From: Taenia hydatigena
Taxonomy: Eukaryota; Platyhelminthes; Cestoda; Cyclophyllidea; Taeniidae
Length of the DNA stretch: 64,000 bases
Assembly (NCBI GenBank): GCA_036345935.2
Contig: JADWOT020000009.1
Location: 944,287-1,008,286, forward strand
Reading direction: 5' to 3'
Shown here: positions 1-22,727 of the stretch, one piece after another
Layout of the letters: each line of letters starts with the position of its first letter
How positions within the stretch are numbered: position 1 is the first letter of the stretch
The notes under the pieces: generated by a model
Database searches by the model: none
Told to the model about the DNA's origin: nothing
Seen by the model: only the letters and a program-made list of their open reading frames with translations
Translations under genes and position numbers: made by a program

Positions 1-11030
<11,030 letters not shown>

Positions 11031-12059
11031 ATGCCGAATATCGTTTATGCTGAGGGATTAAAAAGAATGTTACGCAAAAAACCGGTAGCCAATCATGTTT
11101 GACCAATGAGGTTGGATAATTTAAAATTTAGTGAACTCTTATTAGACGGGCAGTGCTTTTTTATTTTGATGAAATAATTTGCTTATTTTGTGAGTAAAAT
11201 AGTTTCATTTAACAGCATTGTTTCAGGCCATGTCAGAAAAAATGAACTAATTGTACTCATTTGCAGGAAATCATGGTAAAGATTGCTGTTCAAAGGACGA
11301 TAAGTGGCAATGCCAGCTGGATGACAAAGTTAACGAAGAGATCATTAATTGGTGATCATTTCGTTTAAAAGCGCTTTTACGCCTACATCAACTTCAAGAG
11401 ACCTGGTGCAGACCGCAGAAATGCACTGACAACAGTTGACGTTAGGCTGATTACTTGGACTCTGATATAAAATACCCTCCGAATCGTCAGTTTATCCAAG
11501 TAAAAACGACATTTTTTATTTCCAACGAAATGTGCTCGCAACCCGCCGCTTTTGAGGTCCACGCCGTTCTGCTTCCTTTTTGAGATGTACGTGAAGGCGA
11601 AACAAGGTAAAGACTGGTCAGAACAAGATGAATAAAGAGTCTCAACTTCTCGCCTATTATTAGCAGTCCGGATTCCTACCTTTGTTACTTCCACCGGAGA
11701 CTGCAAAAGCGCGCTTTAGATGATGTGGATTCAAAGCGGATTTCATGCTAAAACAGGTAAATGTGACCTATTTGGATGGGGCCATTTGTTGTGCGAGGGC
11801 TGTTTCTTCACGCAGATGAAAATGGCGGATTTATGTATCCCATCTATTCCCAGGATATAGTAGTCCTAAGTGGTTAGATTTCTCGGTTTCGATACTTTAA
11901 AGCCAAAAGAGAATCCGCAACCCACCTCTCACATGCGTACACCTCAAAGAAAAAGGGAAACGTTATCATGAATATTGGTTTTATTTACTTTGCTTTTAAA
12001 GCCCAAGAAAAAGATTTTGCAGAGCGGTGTAAGCTAGTGTTGGAAACGAAAAGGAGTTT
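11031..12059. other. Intergenic, 5' flank of cyclase and 3' flank of EF-hand gene A
   Basis: No supported exon. A TTTATT (AATAAA on minus) near 11982 sits about 75 bases past the stop of EF-hand gene A and is its likely poly(A) signal. Confidence 0.5.
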
Positions 12060-13506
12060 TCACTTATTTTCAATGAGATATTTGACAAGATCAAGAAACT
12101 CCTTGTCATCCAGCTCCCCATCACGATTTGCATCGACACGACGAAAGATGGTGCAGAGCTCCTCATCATCAATATCATAATCAGATGCCTCCAGAAGACG
12201 TTTAATCTCCACCAAACTCAACTTCCCAGATTGGTCCACATCGGCTAGTTTAAAGAGATCTCTTGCTCCTTTTGTTCTTCCAGAAATGGATAAAGAATTG
12301 GAATTAATAAATTATGTAGTGCAGCAATAGTTTAAGTACGCATAAAAGTTCATTCTATACTTAAGTGCTTGCAAATGATTGTTTATCAAGTTGATTTGCT
12401 GGTTGTCAACATTTTGTGACCTATGGGGTAGCTGCTCAAAGGTGCACGAACAGTCATTTGTCATTTCCCAAGAGCATGGATGCTGAGCGAAACGGGGAGG
12501 TGTGATGTAACTTTCACAGTCTTAAGAATCGGAATTAACTCGGTTTTGAAGCTTCCTGAGCTCCTCTGATGGTTTGAGAAGGTAAAGTATGGGGTAGTAG
12601 AATAACTGCCCGAAATGTCATGCATGGAGCCGTTAAAAGCGGCTTTCAGAAATGCCTAACTTGTGAAGTCATCTGGAGAGTCGATGCTCAAGGGACGAAA
12701 GGCATGCATCAAATTAATTGAAGGAGAATCTACATTCTTCGATGCAGCTCGAGTCTTACATTACTGCATCTCATTTTCTAGATTTGGAAGCTAAATTTTT
12801 CACTCGCTCGCCATTAACCGCCTAAAATTTCGTTTAAAATTAGCCAAAATTTTAATTGCTTTCTTGAATGAAAAGGGGAGTGGGTAGGGCGAAAAAAGAC
12901 TGAAAATGAAAGTGGAGAGGCGGCGCATAAACTTACTTCATTTGGCGCGTCACGAAGACCTTAATGCACTCAAGAACGGTGTCTAATGGAAGTGCCGTCA
13001 ACTCCTCGCCCCAAGGTGTGCGTGTCCACTTGAGAAACTGTCAAAACAAAATTTAATTTGTTAATGCTATGTGACTTCGAGAAAGGCCTCGAAATTTAGC
13101 AATTACTATTAAGTGTTGCAGAAAAAAATAAAGTAGACAGGTTTGAGATGTGAAGAGATGATTTGAGAGGGATGCTGTATGTCTCAGGTGGGATGTTGCG
13201 GTCCTCATTGTTCTACAAAATTAATTCTCGGCTGATAAAATTGTCATTTAAAACTATGACCAGAACACTGTCGGGGTGATTGGCTGCACTGGCAGTCTAC
13301 CTATCTCTGACTTGCCAAATTTAATTTTTCCTGGCAGTTGCAGTTGATAGAGCTTTAAGAAGGACAATCAGTGAAACAAAAAAAAAGTTTTAACCTCTTC
13401 ATAAGGAATGCACAAGTCTCGACTCATTTGACGCAATTCGGCAAGTGTCAACACTCCATCCTTATTTGAGTCGAATTCCAAGAGGAGCCGCTTCATTGCC
13501 ATCTCT
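12060..13506 (-). CDS. EF-hand calcium-binding protein A (5' exon not found)
   Basis: Calcium-binding protein with at least three EF-hands. Exons on minus: 13506-13395, 13037-12937, 12276-12060, phases 2/0/2, ending in TGA. Loops seen: DSNKDGVLTLAE, DVDQSGKLSLVE and DANRDGELDDKE, all with good acidic positions and a central glycine. The first exon starts with one base of a split codon, so an upstream exon probably exists between 13.6 and 14.2 kb, although an internal ATG could also start it. Between the first and second hands is a linker exon containing the motif LKWTRTPWGEEL, which is not an EF-hand. Lies tail-to-head with EF-hand gene B on the same strand. The family (calmodulin-like or tegumental) cannot be decided. 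Confidence 0.82.
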
Positions 13507-14270
13507 CTGGAACGCGCCGGGCAGTTGGAATGATGTGAAGTAGTGACACTGAATTTCAAACACACATTATGGTAAAATACCGTTTCGAAGTTGAGAAAAA
13601 AGTGGTCTACTCTCCATTTATTCAAAAGCAGTGAGTTCGCCTCTATCTCTTCTGAATGACGCCTTCTACAATCTCACCTTATCGAGGTGAATTGTGCAAA
13701 TAGCTTATCATGCTTCAATGTTTACTTGCCTAAGGAGGCGAGAAATTTTTGAGCTACATCCACCGGACTGATTCGACCGATGAATGGATGCATATTTGTG
13801 CCTTCTTAGCGCACGTCTCTGAGCAAATCACCCAACAAAAATCTCCGCCCACTTCTTGTTCTCCCCGTCCTCCGGAAGTTTTCCTACCTATCTCAAAAAC
13901 AATTTCTCATAAACCAGCACTTTTTATTTCTACATGAAAATCGGTGGAATATAACTTTGAATTATTTCGGTGAGTTGATGGGTTGGATAACCGTGCTCCA
14001 TAAGAGGATTGGTTGGAAGCAATAAAACCGCGAAAGAATATTTGCCGGAACATAAAAATGTTTGCTTTTAGAAAGTTATATTATCTTTTGTTTACAAATA
14101 GGCTGATTAGGGGATTAGAAAATCGTAGACTTTTACTATCAACTCCCAAGTGAGTGTTGACAATGATTAGTTCAAATTAATTTGAAATCATAAAGGTTTC
14201 AGGCTCATCAAAATTTGTCTCTTTAAGAAAATAAACGAAAAGTTGTTATAAAAATCTGTGAGCCTCTACA

Positions 14271-14289
14271 TGTGTGTGTGTGTGTGTGA
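14271..14289. repeat. (TG)n microsatellite
   Basis: About nine TG units, directly beside the stop codon of EF-hand gene B (14291-14293 on minus), so within its 3' untranslated region. Confidence 0.9.
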
Positions 14290-14290
14290 A

Positions 14291-14495
14291 CTAGAAGGTG
14301 ATATCAGTGAAGAAGCGAATAAAGTCATTAAAGGCGATGCCATCTTGCAGACCCTTCAATTGCATGATGGAGTGAATGATCGAGGCATTGTTAGGCTTCC
14401 CCAACTCTCTCAATGCTGCCTGAATCTCTTCGAGGTCTAGCACACCCGATTTATTGGTGTCGAATTTATCGAAGGCTTCTCGCAGTCTAGCAACG
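14291..14495 (-). CDS. EF-hand protein B, last exon only
   Basis: Last coding exon of a second minus-strand EF-hand gene. It begins in phase 2 after a TATAG acceptor and ends in TAG. It reads VARLREAFDKFDTNKSG, with loop DTNKSGVLDLEE, then a degenerate second hand (LKGLQDGIAFND) and a terminus DFIRFFTDITF. Design, intron phase and length (205 nt) match the last exon of gene D (21361-21568, 208 nt), so B and D are likely paralogues. I could not place the upstream exons with confidence. A 44-nt open stretch at 15169-15126 on minus ends at a strong GTAAGT donor but has no EF-hand signature. Confidence 0.78.
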
Positions 14496-17364
14496 CTATA
14501 ATCAGAAAATGCAACCTTGACCTTTCAATTCAAAACCATGCAAAGTATCTCTTCTAAGGTCCCATTGCCAATTCTTTTACCTACTTGAGACAAAACCCTT
14601 AGTGACGATTCGGCGTCAGTGACAAAGGAATATGATTGTTTGGGAGAACATCCTCAAAAATGACAATTCCACGTGTGCAGAAGAAGCTCTACCTCCAGGT
14701 TCTTTCAGTCACAGCACGCATTCGAGTCTTCAACTCTAGCCTTAAAATGGATAAACGTTGCCTTCCACTTGGGAAAGAGACGAAGTTCACTACGTCTTGA
14801 GAAGGAACTCCATCATGAAAATCTAGAAAATTAGTTTCGCGTCCTTGAAATAAATTACTCCGTGACTGACTTGAAATTCCCGTAAATAATCTAGAGCATA
14901 TGATCTCATTAAAGATAAGATCTTTATCTTCCACCTCAGTGGCATGACATCGTGTTTTGTTCCTTCCATCAAATATTTACAACCACTTGCCCCAAGTTCT
15001 GCGGAATATCACCCTTAAAAATATGAGGAACGAAAATTAAACCAATCGACAACAGTCTGTGATTTTATTTAGGTGGATTTTTTCCCTTAAATAAAAAAAG
15101 CAAATGCGACAAATCAGTCACTTACATGCTTGTAGACGGTGTAGGCGAAGATGCCTTTTTGCTCGCCGACTTGGAGAAGGGAAAAGGCATTTCAACTGAG
15201 GTGCCACGATCTGATCGAGTGTTGATAAAGACGTAAAATGGTCGCATGCTCATCTCACGCGACCTTTAATGCGCATAAAGGAGAAGCTAGAAAGAGAAGG
15301 GTAGAATGCAGGTTAATGGCCAGGGTAGACATTGGTGTGAACATCGCAATTGTGGCAGTCTACGAATTGCCGATTAAAGTGCAAACGTTTTTTCTCATCT
15401 GTCTTCAGATTTTCTTAGGGCAATAAAAATCCAATAAGAACTGCGCCATAATTGCAGGGGTTTTTGCTTTACTTCCCCTAGAAAATCTCCCTCTTATGCA
15501 AATGCGCAATGATCTAACATTTATTTGGCCGCGTTGTCAAAACGCCGTGTTTTTTGGTCCAAAAAAATCCATCGACTTGTTATCTGTAGGGCTATTCTGT
15601 GCATGCTGACCTGCTGATATGGCACGGTTTAGTGTGCTCTCTGCCATCGAGGTCAACTCATCGTTAAATGTCAGTCGAACAAACCTCCAGGGTTAGTTTC
15701 ATGCCGGTCTGCTTAAGGCGTCGAGGACTAAGTAGTTCCACAGTCCCAACAGCCCCTCATAATTTGTTCTTCAGGGTTTTAGTTAGGCCAGTTTGTTCTT
15801 AATCACTTTGGCAGTAATAAGTGTCATTTCTGATGGATCTCTTTGTTTGGCGTTTCTTAGTAGTGCTAACATGAGTGGTGAAGCATTTCGGTTACGGTAC
15901 CGTTATCAGGTAGAGAAAATCGTGGTAAATGGCAAAAAAGCTGGCTCTCACCTACATGCTGTATGCTAACAATAGGTGGTAGACAATGCATAACGGAAGA
16001 TGGCAGAAGATAGAAAATTCATTTAAGATCCGAGAGGCCACAGCCAGAATGGTTGAACATCACAGAAGACTAAATGTTCATTTGAACGCGAAGTCTGTTT
16101 TCCTTCTTGAATGCTCCAATTGGTGTTCCAACTGAGAAACTATTTGGAAGGAACTCTTTGCTCTGGAGGCACCGTATGATGCTTAAAAAGTAGAGACGGT
16201 CCCATTCTACCCACTGTTTATAGCCCCTCTGGTGGACTGTAACTTTAACAAGGACCACATTATGAAGAAGACTATCGAATGCGAATGCAAAATATGTCTC
16301 CTCTTTTATGCGCTAAATCATCACAAGAAGAAGTAAGTTGACCACAAAATGCAATGCAAACATCCAGCTTTAATGAGGTGAAGTGGAAGAGTCGGCCACT
16401 CATGCCTAGATGCAACCACATGACCGGCCATTTTTGAGCTCACCTAGTAAAAGCCAAATTAGTAGCATTTGAAGGACGGGTAGTGAAAATTGAGGAGAGA
16501 GATTAATAGAGTGTTGACACATAAGAACAGAAATCCATGATGAATTGTCATAAACGTCGGAAGAAGATTTCGGCAAGCCTCAGACACTACAAGTTCGGGC
16601 CTCGTCTCAACTCCGTTTGAAAACGAATTGTATAAATTAGATTGTCATTTGACTGACCAATTGACATGACTAGCGGTGACTTTTGATTGCGGAGAATGTA
16701 ATTGTTGGCTATTCTCACATCATTTATTCATTACTCGAAGCTTCTTAGACACGCAGTACCACTTTATCCTGTTGAGATCAGCCCGGCTAACGATGGGATG
16801 AAAGCCGAGCGTAGCCTTCCATCAGCAATTCCCTGCTGAATGTTGACTACTTGCAAGACAGCATTAACATTACCACCAGTGCAGAACTGACCATTAAAAT
16901 AACCATTCCTCTCAAGAAATATTTTCCCATTTACTGATTATCACCTTTCTTTGACCGTGAGTCGACCATAGAACCGCTTGGGAGAGAGTTAGTTGAAATG
17001 GTCACTTGGGATACGGCTGATGTCAAGGCTAATACACAGGTCACAGCGACATGACGGGGCTTGTGTCCTCTTGTCACACACGATGACAGACCTTAAAGAC
17101 ATAAGGTTAAGGGGCAGGAGGGAAACCTCCAAAAGAACTTAAAGACTCATTTATTTGGAAGAAGAAGAAGTTCAATAAAGTGCATCTTCTTTGAATCAAA
17201 TCTGCGCCTCAAGCACCCTCTCTCCTGCGCTTGAGAGCTAATTACGCTTCTTTAGGTCAAGGTTGCCCAGAGCTGCATCTACAATGCATAAAGTACTAAA
17301 TTAAGCTCCTATAAGAGACATTTCTCTTTTTCATTTCGCCATTAATCCAATACGAGGAACAATA
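14496..17364. other. Probable upstream part of EF-hand gene B and shared 5' flank with gene C
   Basis: Upstream exons of gene B should lie here, but I cannot identify an EF-hand loop on minus. One candidate exon (15169-15126, minus) has a good acceptor and donor. An open stretch near 15600-15720 on minus lacks splice support. The right part separates divergent genes B and C. Confidence 0.4.
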
Positions 17365-17979
17365 ATGACCAACCTCTTTGCTCGTGGTGATTTTATGCGA
17401 AAGCAATTTAGCGAACTGGATCGCGATGGCGATGGCTTCATCACAGAGGCTGATTTGAAGGCCTGCATTAAAGGACATCCATTTCATGCATGCGCTGTTG
17501 ATGTGATTACAAATGATTTTGCTTACCCTGTCCCAAATAATCTTTTTAGTGCTTTTTTAAGCGATATGATCGGAACGGAGATAGGAAGATCTCATTCGAA
17601 GAGTATCGTAATGGTCTTCTTGCTTATCTATTTCAAAATCTTCAGTAAGTTTACAAAGTGAGATGTAGAGGTGAAACGAATGGGAAACTAACGCTTATTT
17701 TCATGCAGAAATGAAGATATGGCTCGGTCCCTCTTCAGCTTCCTCGATGCAGACAAGTCGGGTGCTGTGAGTGTGAAGGAGCTGTACAATTTCTTTGAAG
17801 GTTGTATCGGAACTCTGCCAAGAGAGTATGTTGAGGGTTTTCTCGAAAGACTGGACTCCAACAAAGATGGGGAGATCAGTGAATCGGAGTTTCTGACCTT
17901 TGTAAAGGAAAATCGTTCAAGGGCTTGCAATCTCTGTTCCATATCACAATATCATTTCATGCCCTCAGATATGCGATAG
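17365..17979 (+). CDS. EF-hand calcium-binding protein C (four hands)
   Basis: Calmodulin-like protein of about 167 residues. Exons 17365-17502, 17550-17644, 17709-17979; introns 47 and 64 bp; phases 0 and 2 match. Four EF-hand loops: DRDGDGFITEAD, DRNGDRKISFEE, DADKSGAVSVKE and DSNKDGEISESE. All have acidic residues at positions 1, 3 and 12 or close substitutes. The acceptor at 17550 restores the usual spacing of about 35 residues between the first two loops, with the motif FFKRYDRNGD. The first donor (GTGATT) is weak. The C-terminal 20 residues after the last hand are not conserved in style. Length and four hands fit the calmodulin/troponin C superfamily. It is more divergent than calmodulin itself and could be a flatworm-specific calcium buffer. 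Confidence 0.85.
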
Positions 17980-19908
17980 AAGAGATTCATTCTATTCAAA
18001 CACCGCCCCTCTCACTTACTCATGGGGTCTCTAAGGGGGTGTTTTGTTACTTACAGATATAAAAAAAGAAAATCTAAAATATTTTGCATCCTTTTTTTTA
18101 TAAAATATGGTGGATCCGGTTTTTCCACTACCTTGAATGTTGACAAGACACTGGGACACGTTAAATGTATGTCACTGTTTTCATAGCCACTATTATTTTC
18201 TGGACCCTCAATTTGTTGCATCACCAACCGCCGATTAAACGAATCTAGTGGACGGGACTCATGCTGGTCTACTTTACAATTCGGCGTCAGATTAGTTCCA
18301 GCGGTGAAGATATCATAAAATTGGATGTCGCGTTGGTAATTACCTTCGAATCTTCATAGAAATTAAAGGGAAAAAGTGGAAAAGAAACTGTCGTGGGTTA
18401 TTTTTCATCCCCGGACTTGCCAAAGATTCCTTGATGAGTTTACTGGGAATGTGAGTTGATAGAATAGGACGTGTACACTTATGCTAACTGGGATAAGCAG
18501 GTCTGGAGGGAAGGAAAAACGGACACATTGACTGAATGACAGAGTAACTGGCCGACAAATGGTAAGAAAGGACTTTGATATCACAAAGAATTCATCCCCA
18601 ATTCCCTTCAAATCACCAATTTGCTAGTCTAGCTACCTAAAACAGTTAATAAGTCGTCTCGACAAGTTTATGCCCACTTAGGATATTGGGAACTGCAGAC
18701 ATAGCCAAATGCCAAAGATCAAATGTTCGCAGTCCGATATAATGTAACTAGATGACGCAATAGAAGTGGACAATTTTTTCATGAGAAGCAGTAAGCTGGA
18801 AGAACGTCCTGCCTTGCTAAGATCACTCGAGAACTCACACCTCGACAACGATAAATTTTACTCTCGCACCCTCAACTTACGCCGTGACTCTATCATGTCC
18901 ACGAAACGAGCTAGCTTTGAGCAATGGGTTCGCGCGAGGTATAAAAGAGGTTTCAAATGCAGCTGAACGGAGGATACAATTCAAAAACTACTTAAACAGC
19001 AAAACTGAATAAAAGGGTGCCATTTTAATGACGACCATTAATTGGAAATGAGCGTTCTTCACTAATTCATCTTATCTTACCTATTTAGCCTGTTTGGTAG
19101 CCCACAAGCTGATTGCCGTTCAACAAGAAAGACCGCATACGTAAATGCTTGTTTCGCATTATCCTATCGGTGGTGAAACTTAGTGGCTAAGATCAATTTG
19201 GTCTGTAGGATGCTACTTAAGCATAAGAAGTAACAATCCCTTTTTGTAAGTTCTCCTAGGATGACATTCAAGGACTTCACACCGCTGCGATACCTACTAA
19301 TGTGAGGGAAACTGTTGCTGCCCAATCCTGACCTCCGTATCTCTACAGGCAAATTTACTCGTTACATCTGTCAAACATCAATAGTTTGGTCACATGGAAG
19401 ATATAAAGTCAGACAAAAAATGAGGTAGAAGCATTGGCGTCAAAGAACCGAGAACCTTTCCTGTCTTGCCGAGACATGAAGAACTTTCGTACTTCTGCCT
19501 GTTCCTGCATAAAGTAGACTGAGACTCAGTCCAAGTTATTTCCCTCTATCAGTCTCTAAAAGGTAAGGTTCCGTGAGAGAAAGAGAGAGGTACTTTACAG
19601 ATGATTTTATTTTTTGCGCTGTGCGTTCTTCTTTGCTCTATTAACTACGCAACTGCGTTACAAAGTGTGCGGTAAAGAGCCATTTCTTCGTCTCATTTCA
19701 TAGTCAGGTGGTCTTGAGAAAGGTGAGACCACTCTTCCCTCGCCTAAAAAATTCTTTCGCTTCACACGAAAAGGAAAAAGGCAACTGGTGCTTAGAGTCA
19801 GCGGTTATTTTCTTTTTAAATTTTTTGCCACTTTGCATGCACAACAATTTTATTGTTTGCTGAATCTTTTGCAAAGCTTACAATTTTTCGTCAGATTCAA
19901 ATCTTGCA
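17980..19908. other. Intergenic between EF-hand genes C and D
   Basis: No exon, RNA gene or repeat recognised. Short open frames here have no EF-hand motif. Confidence 0.5.
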
Positions 19909-21568
19909 ATGTTTTCCCGTCTACGTCGACGTCACGATGTTGGAAGGAGAGAGCGACTGGTAGAGCTCTTCAATCGCATGGACTGCAACGGTGATCGCAT
20001 CCTCCACATGAACGAAGTGAACGAGTACCTCCAACGACATCGTTACGATCCATCTGCCATCAGAGTAAATTCCTTTCTCTGTCTACATTTGTGGCTTTCT
20101 GCGTTTCTCTTATTAGAATTGAGAATTAAAACGTAAAGTTTGCGATAAGATGTCCCAAATTGCCTTAATACAGAGAATTTCAATTCCTTCAATAATATTT
20201 CGACTCAAAGGTCAATTAAGTGTTTCTTTCTTGATGCCTTGATTCTAAGAAAAATTGGGTTCAAAAATACATTCTAGGTCTCCCCCAAGGTTAAACAGGT
20301 GGAGTTCTGTCATAACTCGTTAAAATGACCAAGCGGCCAAACAGTAGAGGCTAAAAGTTCTGTGCCCCTAATAAGGTGAAAATCCATTTGGAGCATGGTG
20401 TTAAAAGGTGGATGATGCAAAATGTCTAATAAATATGACAAGTCTTCCTGCGTGGTCGTCTACGGTTTCGCAAAACCAGGTCCTCCTTCGAACCCAGTCA
20501 TCCTTTAGACCTCGGAATAGTAAATACCCCAATGTAGGTGTTGTTCCAGTCCTTCGATAAAAAGCCTCCACAGATCCAGCCACCTGTAGCAAATAAATTA
20601 TTTCCTTAATGCTTAAATTCGGCTACTGTTTTTTTTAATCATAAGACACCCGAGCTTTCTCTGAAACCTTGATGAGCCTTAGTAGCATGGAAGAGGACTG
20701 CTTATAGAGGAAATAGATCCTTACGGACAGAGCGAGAGGATAACGTCGCCACACGAAGTTGAAGAACATGTGGAATGACTGGCCTAAGTAGCTGAAGGTA
20801 GCAGCCAAACAAATTATTGAATTACGACATAAGAGAAGCAAAGTGAATGCCTTTTGACTCTGAGAATGATTGCTCTAGCCTCTTGGCTTTAAAAAGATCA
20901 ATTTTATAATTACGATGTGATGCTTTAAATTACCCATTTATCAAACGAATTGGCTGTCCCATTAGATGTTCATAACTCTTTGAATAAGTTTGCCACTTTT
21001 TTAACAAAACAAGTAAGTTAATTTTTAAGCGAATTCCAGGAATTCTGGCGAACCTTCGATTTAAATCAAGATGGTCAAATCACGGCCGAAGAATTCAACA
21101 TGGTTCTAGCGAGACTTCCTGATGACAGTGTCGAGTAAGTTAAGTGCTCTTTCCTTTATCGTATAAGAATTTCAAAAACGTTTATTTAAATCTACCAATT
21201 ACTAATCATCTTAAATCTCACGTGAAGCAAAGTCTTCAATGTGCCGTTCATATTAGCAATGCGCAGAATTGTGTGCTTAAATACTGCAAGCAACATTGTA
21301 GTTCACACTGGCTGCAATGCAATTATTCACGCCTAATACTAATGCTCTGTCCGCTGCCAGCATCGACAACCTGCGACGCGTATTTAGCTCCTTCGACACC
21401 GACTCTTCGGGTCGACTAGAGGTTAATGAGGTAATGAGTCTGTTGGGCGCAATTGCAAACAGTCGACAGGTGGTTGAGAACCTTATGCAACTCTATGGAG
21501 TCTCACCAGATCTTGGCCTCACCTTTGAAGATTTTGTTGCCTTCTTCTCGGACCCTGCTTTTGTCTAA
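19909..21568 (+). CDS. EF-hand calcium-binding protein D
   Basis: Small calcium-binding protein of about 152 residues. Exons 19909-20064, 21040-21134, 21361-21568; phases 0 and 2 match. Three canonical loops: DCNGDRILHMNE, DLNQDGQITAEE and DTDSSGRLEVNE. A fourth hand has decayed (VSPDLGLTFEDF lacks the acidic positions). The start is the first Met of the exon; a TCAG acceptor lies just upstream, so a 5' leader exon is possible. AATAAA at 21831-21836 is a plausible poly(A) signal. The last exon matches that of gene B in phase, length and decayed fourth hand, which suggests duplication followed by inversion or divergent placement. Confidence 0.85.
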
Positions 21569-21830
21569 CCTCGGCGCTACCATCATTCACCGCTGCCGGC
21601 ATCATCATTGTCAGTACTGTGGAAAGCTGCATTGCTTATAAATTGTCTTCTTCCTGTTCTGTGTGCCTGTCTTGCGGCCTTTTAACCGCGCAAGGAACCG
21701 CCTCTTCCTCTTTCTATTCCCTCTTCCACCACCAGTATCATTATTAATATTCTCCCACCTTATCAGCAGGTTTGATCGCAAAAAAACGCTTCTTCATCAT
21801 CTTTTTAGCCTTCTTTAAAGCAACATGTCG

Positions 21831-21836
21831 AATAAA
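21831..21836 (+). terminator. Poly(A) signal of EF-hand gene D
   Basis: AATAAA, 263 bases past the TAA stop of gene D, at the end of a pyrimidine-rich 3' untranslated region. Confidence 0.6.
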
Positions 21837-22727
21837 AGGGGCGTGTCAGGACCAGAGTTGACCTTCTTAAACAGCAATTCCACAAAGCCAGCACATGGAG
21901 AAGGCTCTATAGCAGACTGGGTCACATGGCATTGGGAATAAAGTGTCCTCCATCCCTGATCGTGCAAATTTGTACATCCTCGAGACTAGCGCTAAACCTA
22001 GGCGATGACAGCATTTGTTTGCGCCCATATAAATAGAATAATCTAGAAAAACAAAGGACATTGTTGGGCAAACCGCATGATTTGTAACAAGAAGTTGACA
22101 CACAAAAGCTTCGGTGAGCTGTTATAGTTGGGTGAACCCGGACGGTGTCTTGGCTCCAACTAACAAGTCAAAGAGGTAGAATTCAAAATGCAGAGCTCTA
22201 TTGTCAACTATCAGCGCATTCTCAAAGTGCGATGCGTCCGTGCATCTTCCTTCGGATGACTTTGACCCTAAGTCATTCACATCATCATTGAGCAGTGGGA
22301 ACGCAATGTGAGGCATTCTTTCATGTTCAGAAGTGTCCATGAAAGAGGAAAGTCCGTATTCAAATGGAACCTTATAAAAGATTAGATTTAAAACAAATTT
22401 TATGGGGTGGAGGAAGTGTCCTCCACATCCTTCGAGGTCGTCTTGATGGTATCTCCCCAGGAGATTGCCATTCTATTGCCACATAGATAATCGCATGCAA
22501 AATGATCAGTAGTTAGGGCCTACTCGAAGGTGGTTAGAAATAGGCCCTTTAGATAGTAGATATCAAAAGCTCATAAACCCTATAAGTCGCTGGGAAAAAA
22601 AGCACTTCCGCAACTCACATTAAACCGTATTTTGTCGAAGACATTAGAACTAAGAAAAAAAGAGGATTTGAAGAAGAATAGAACAAAGAAGGAAAGAAAG
22701 GGGAGCAAAGTAAGAACCAGTTTACGC
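21837..22727. other. Intergenic between convergent genes
   Basis: Separates gene D (plus) from the spectrin-like gene (minus). No exon or repeat recognised. Confidence 0.5.

Noticed and set aside
15600..15720. Open stretch on minus considered as an upstream exon of EF-hand gene B
   Set aside because: No EF-hand loop and no matching splice sites.
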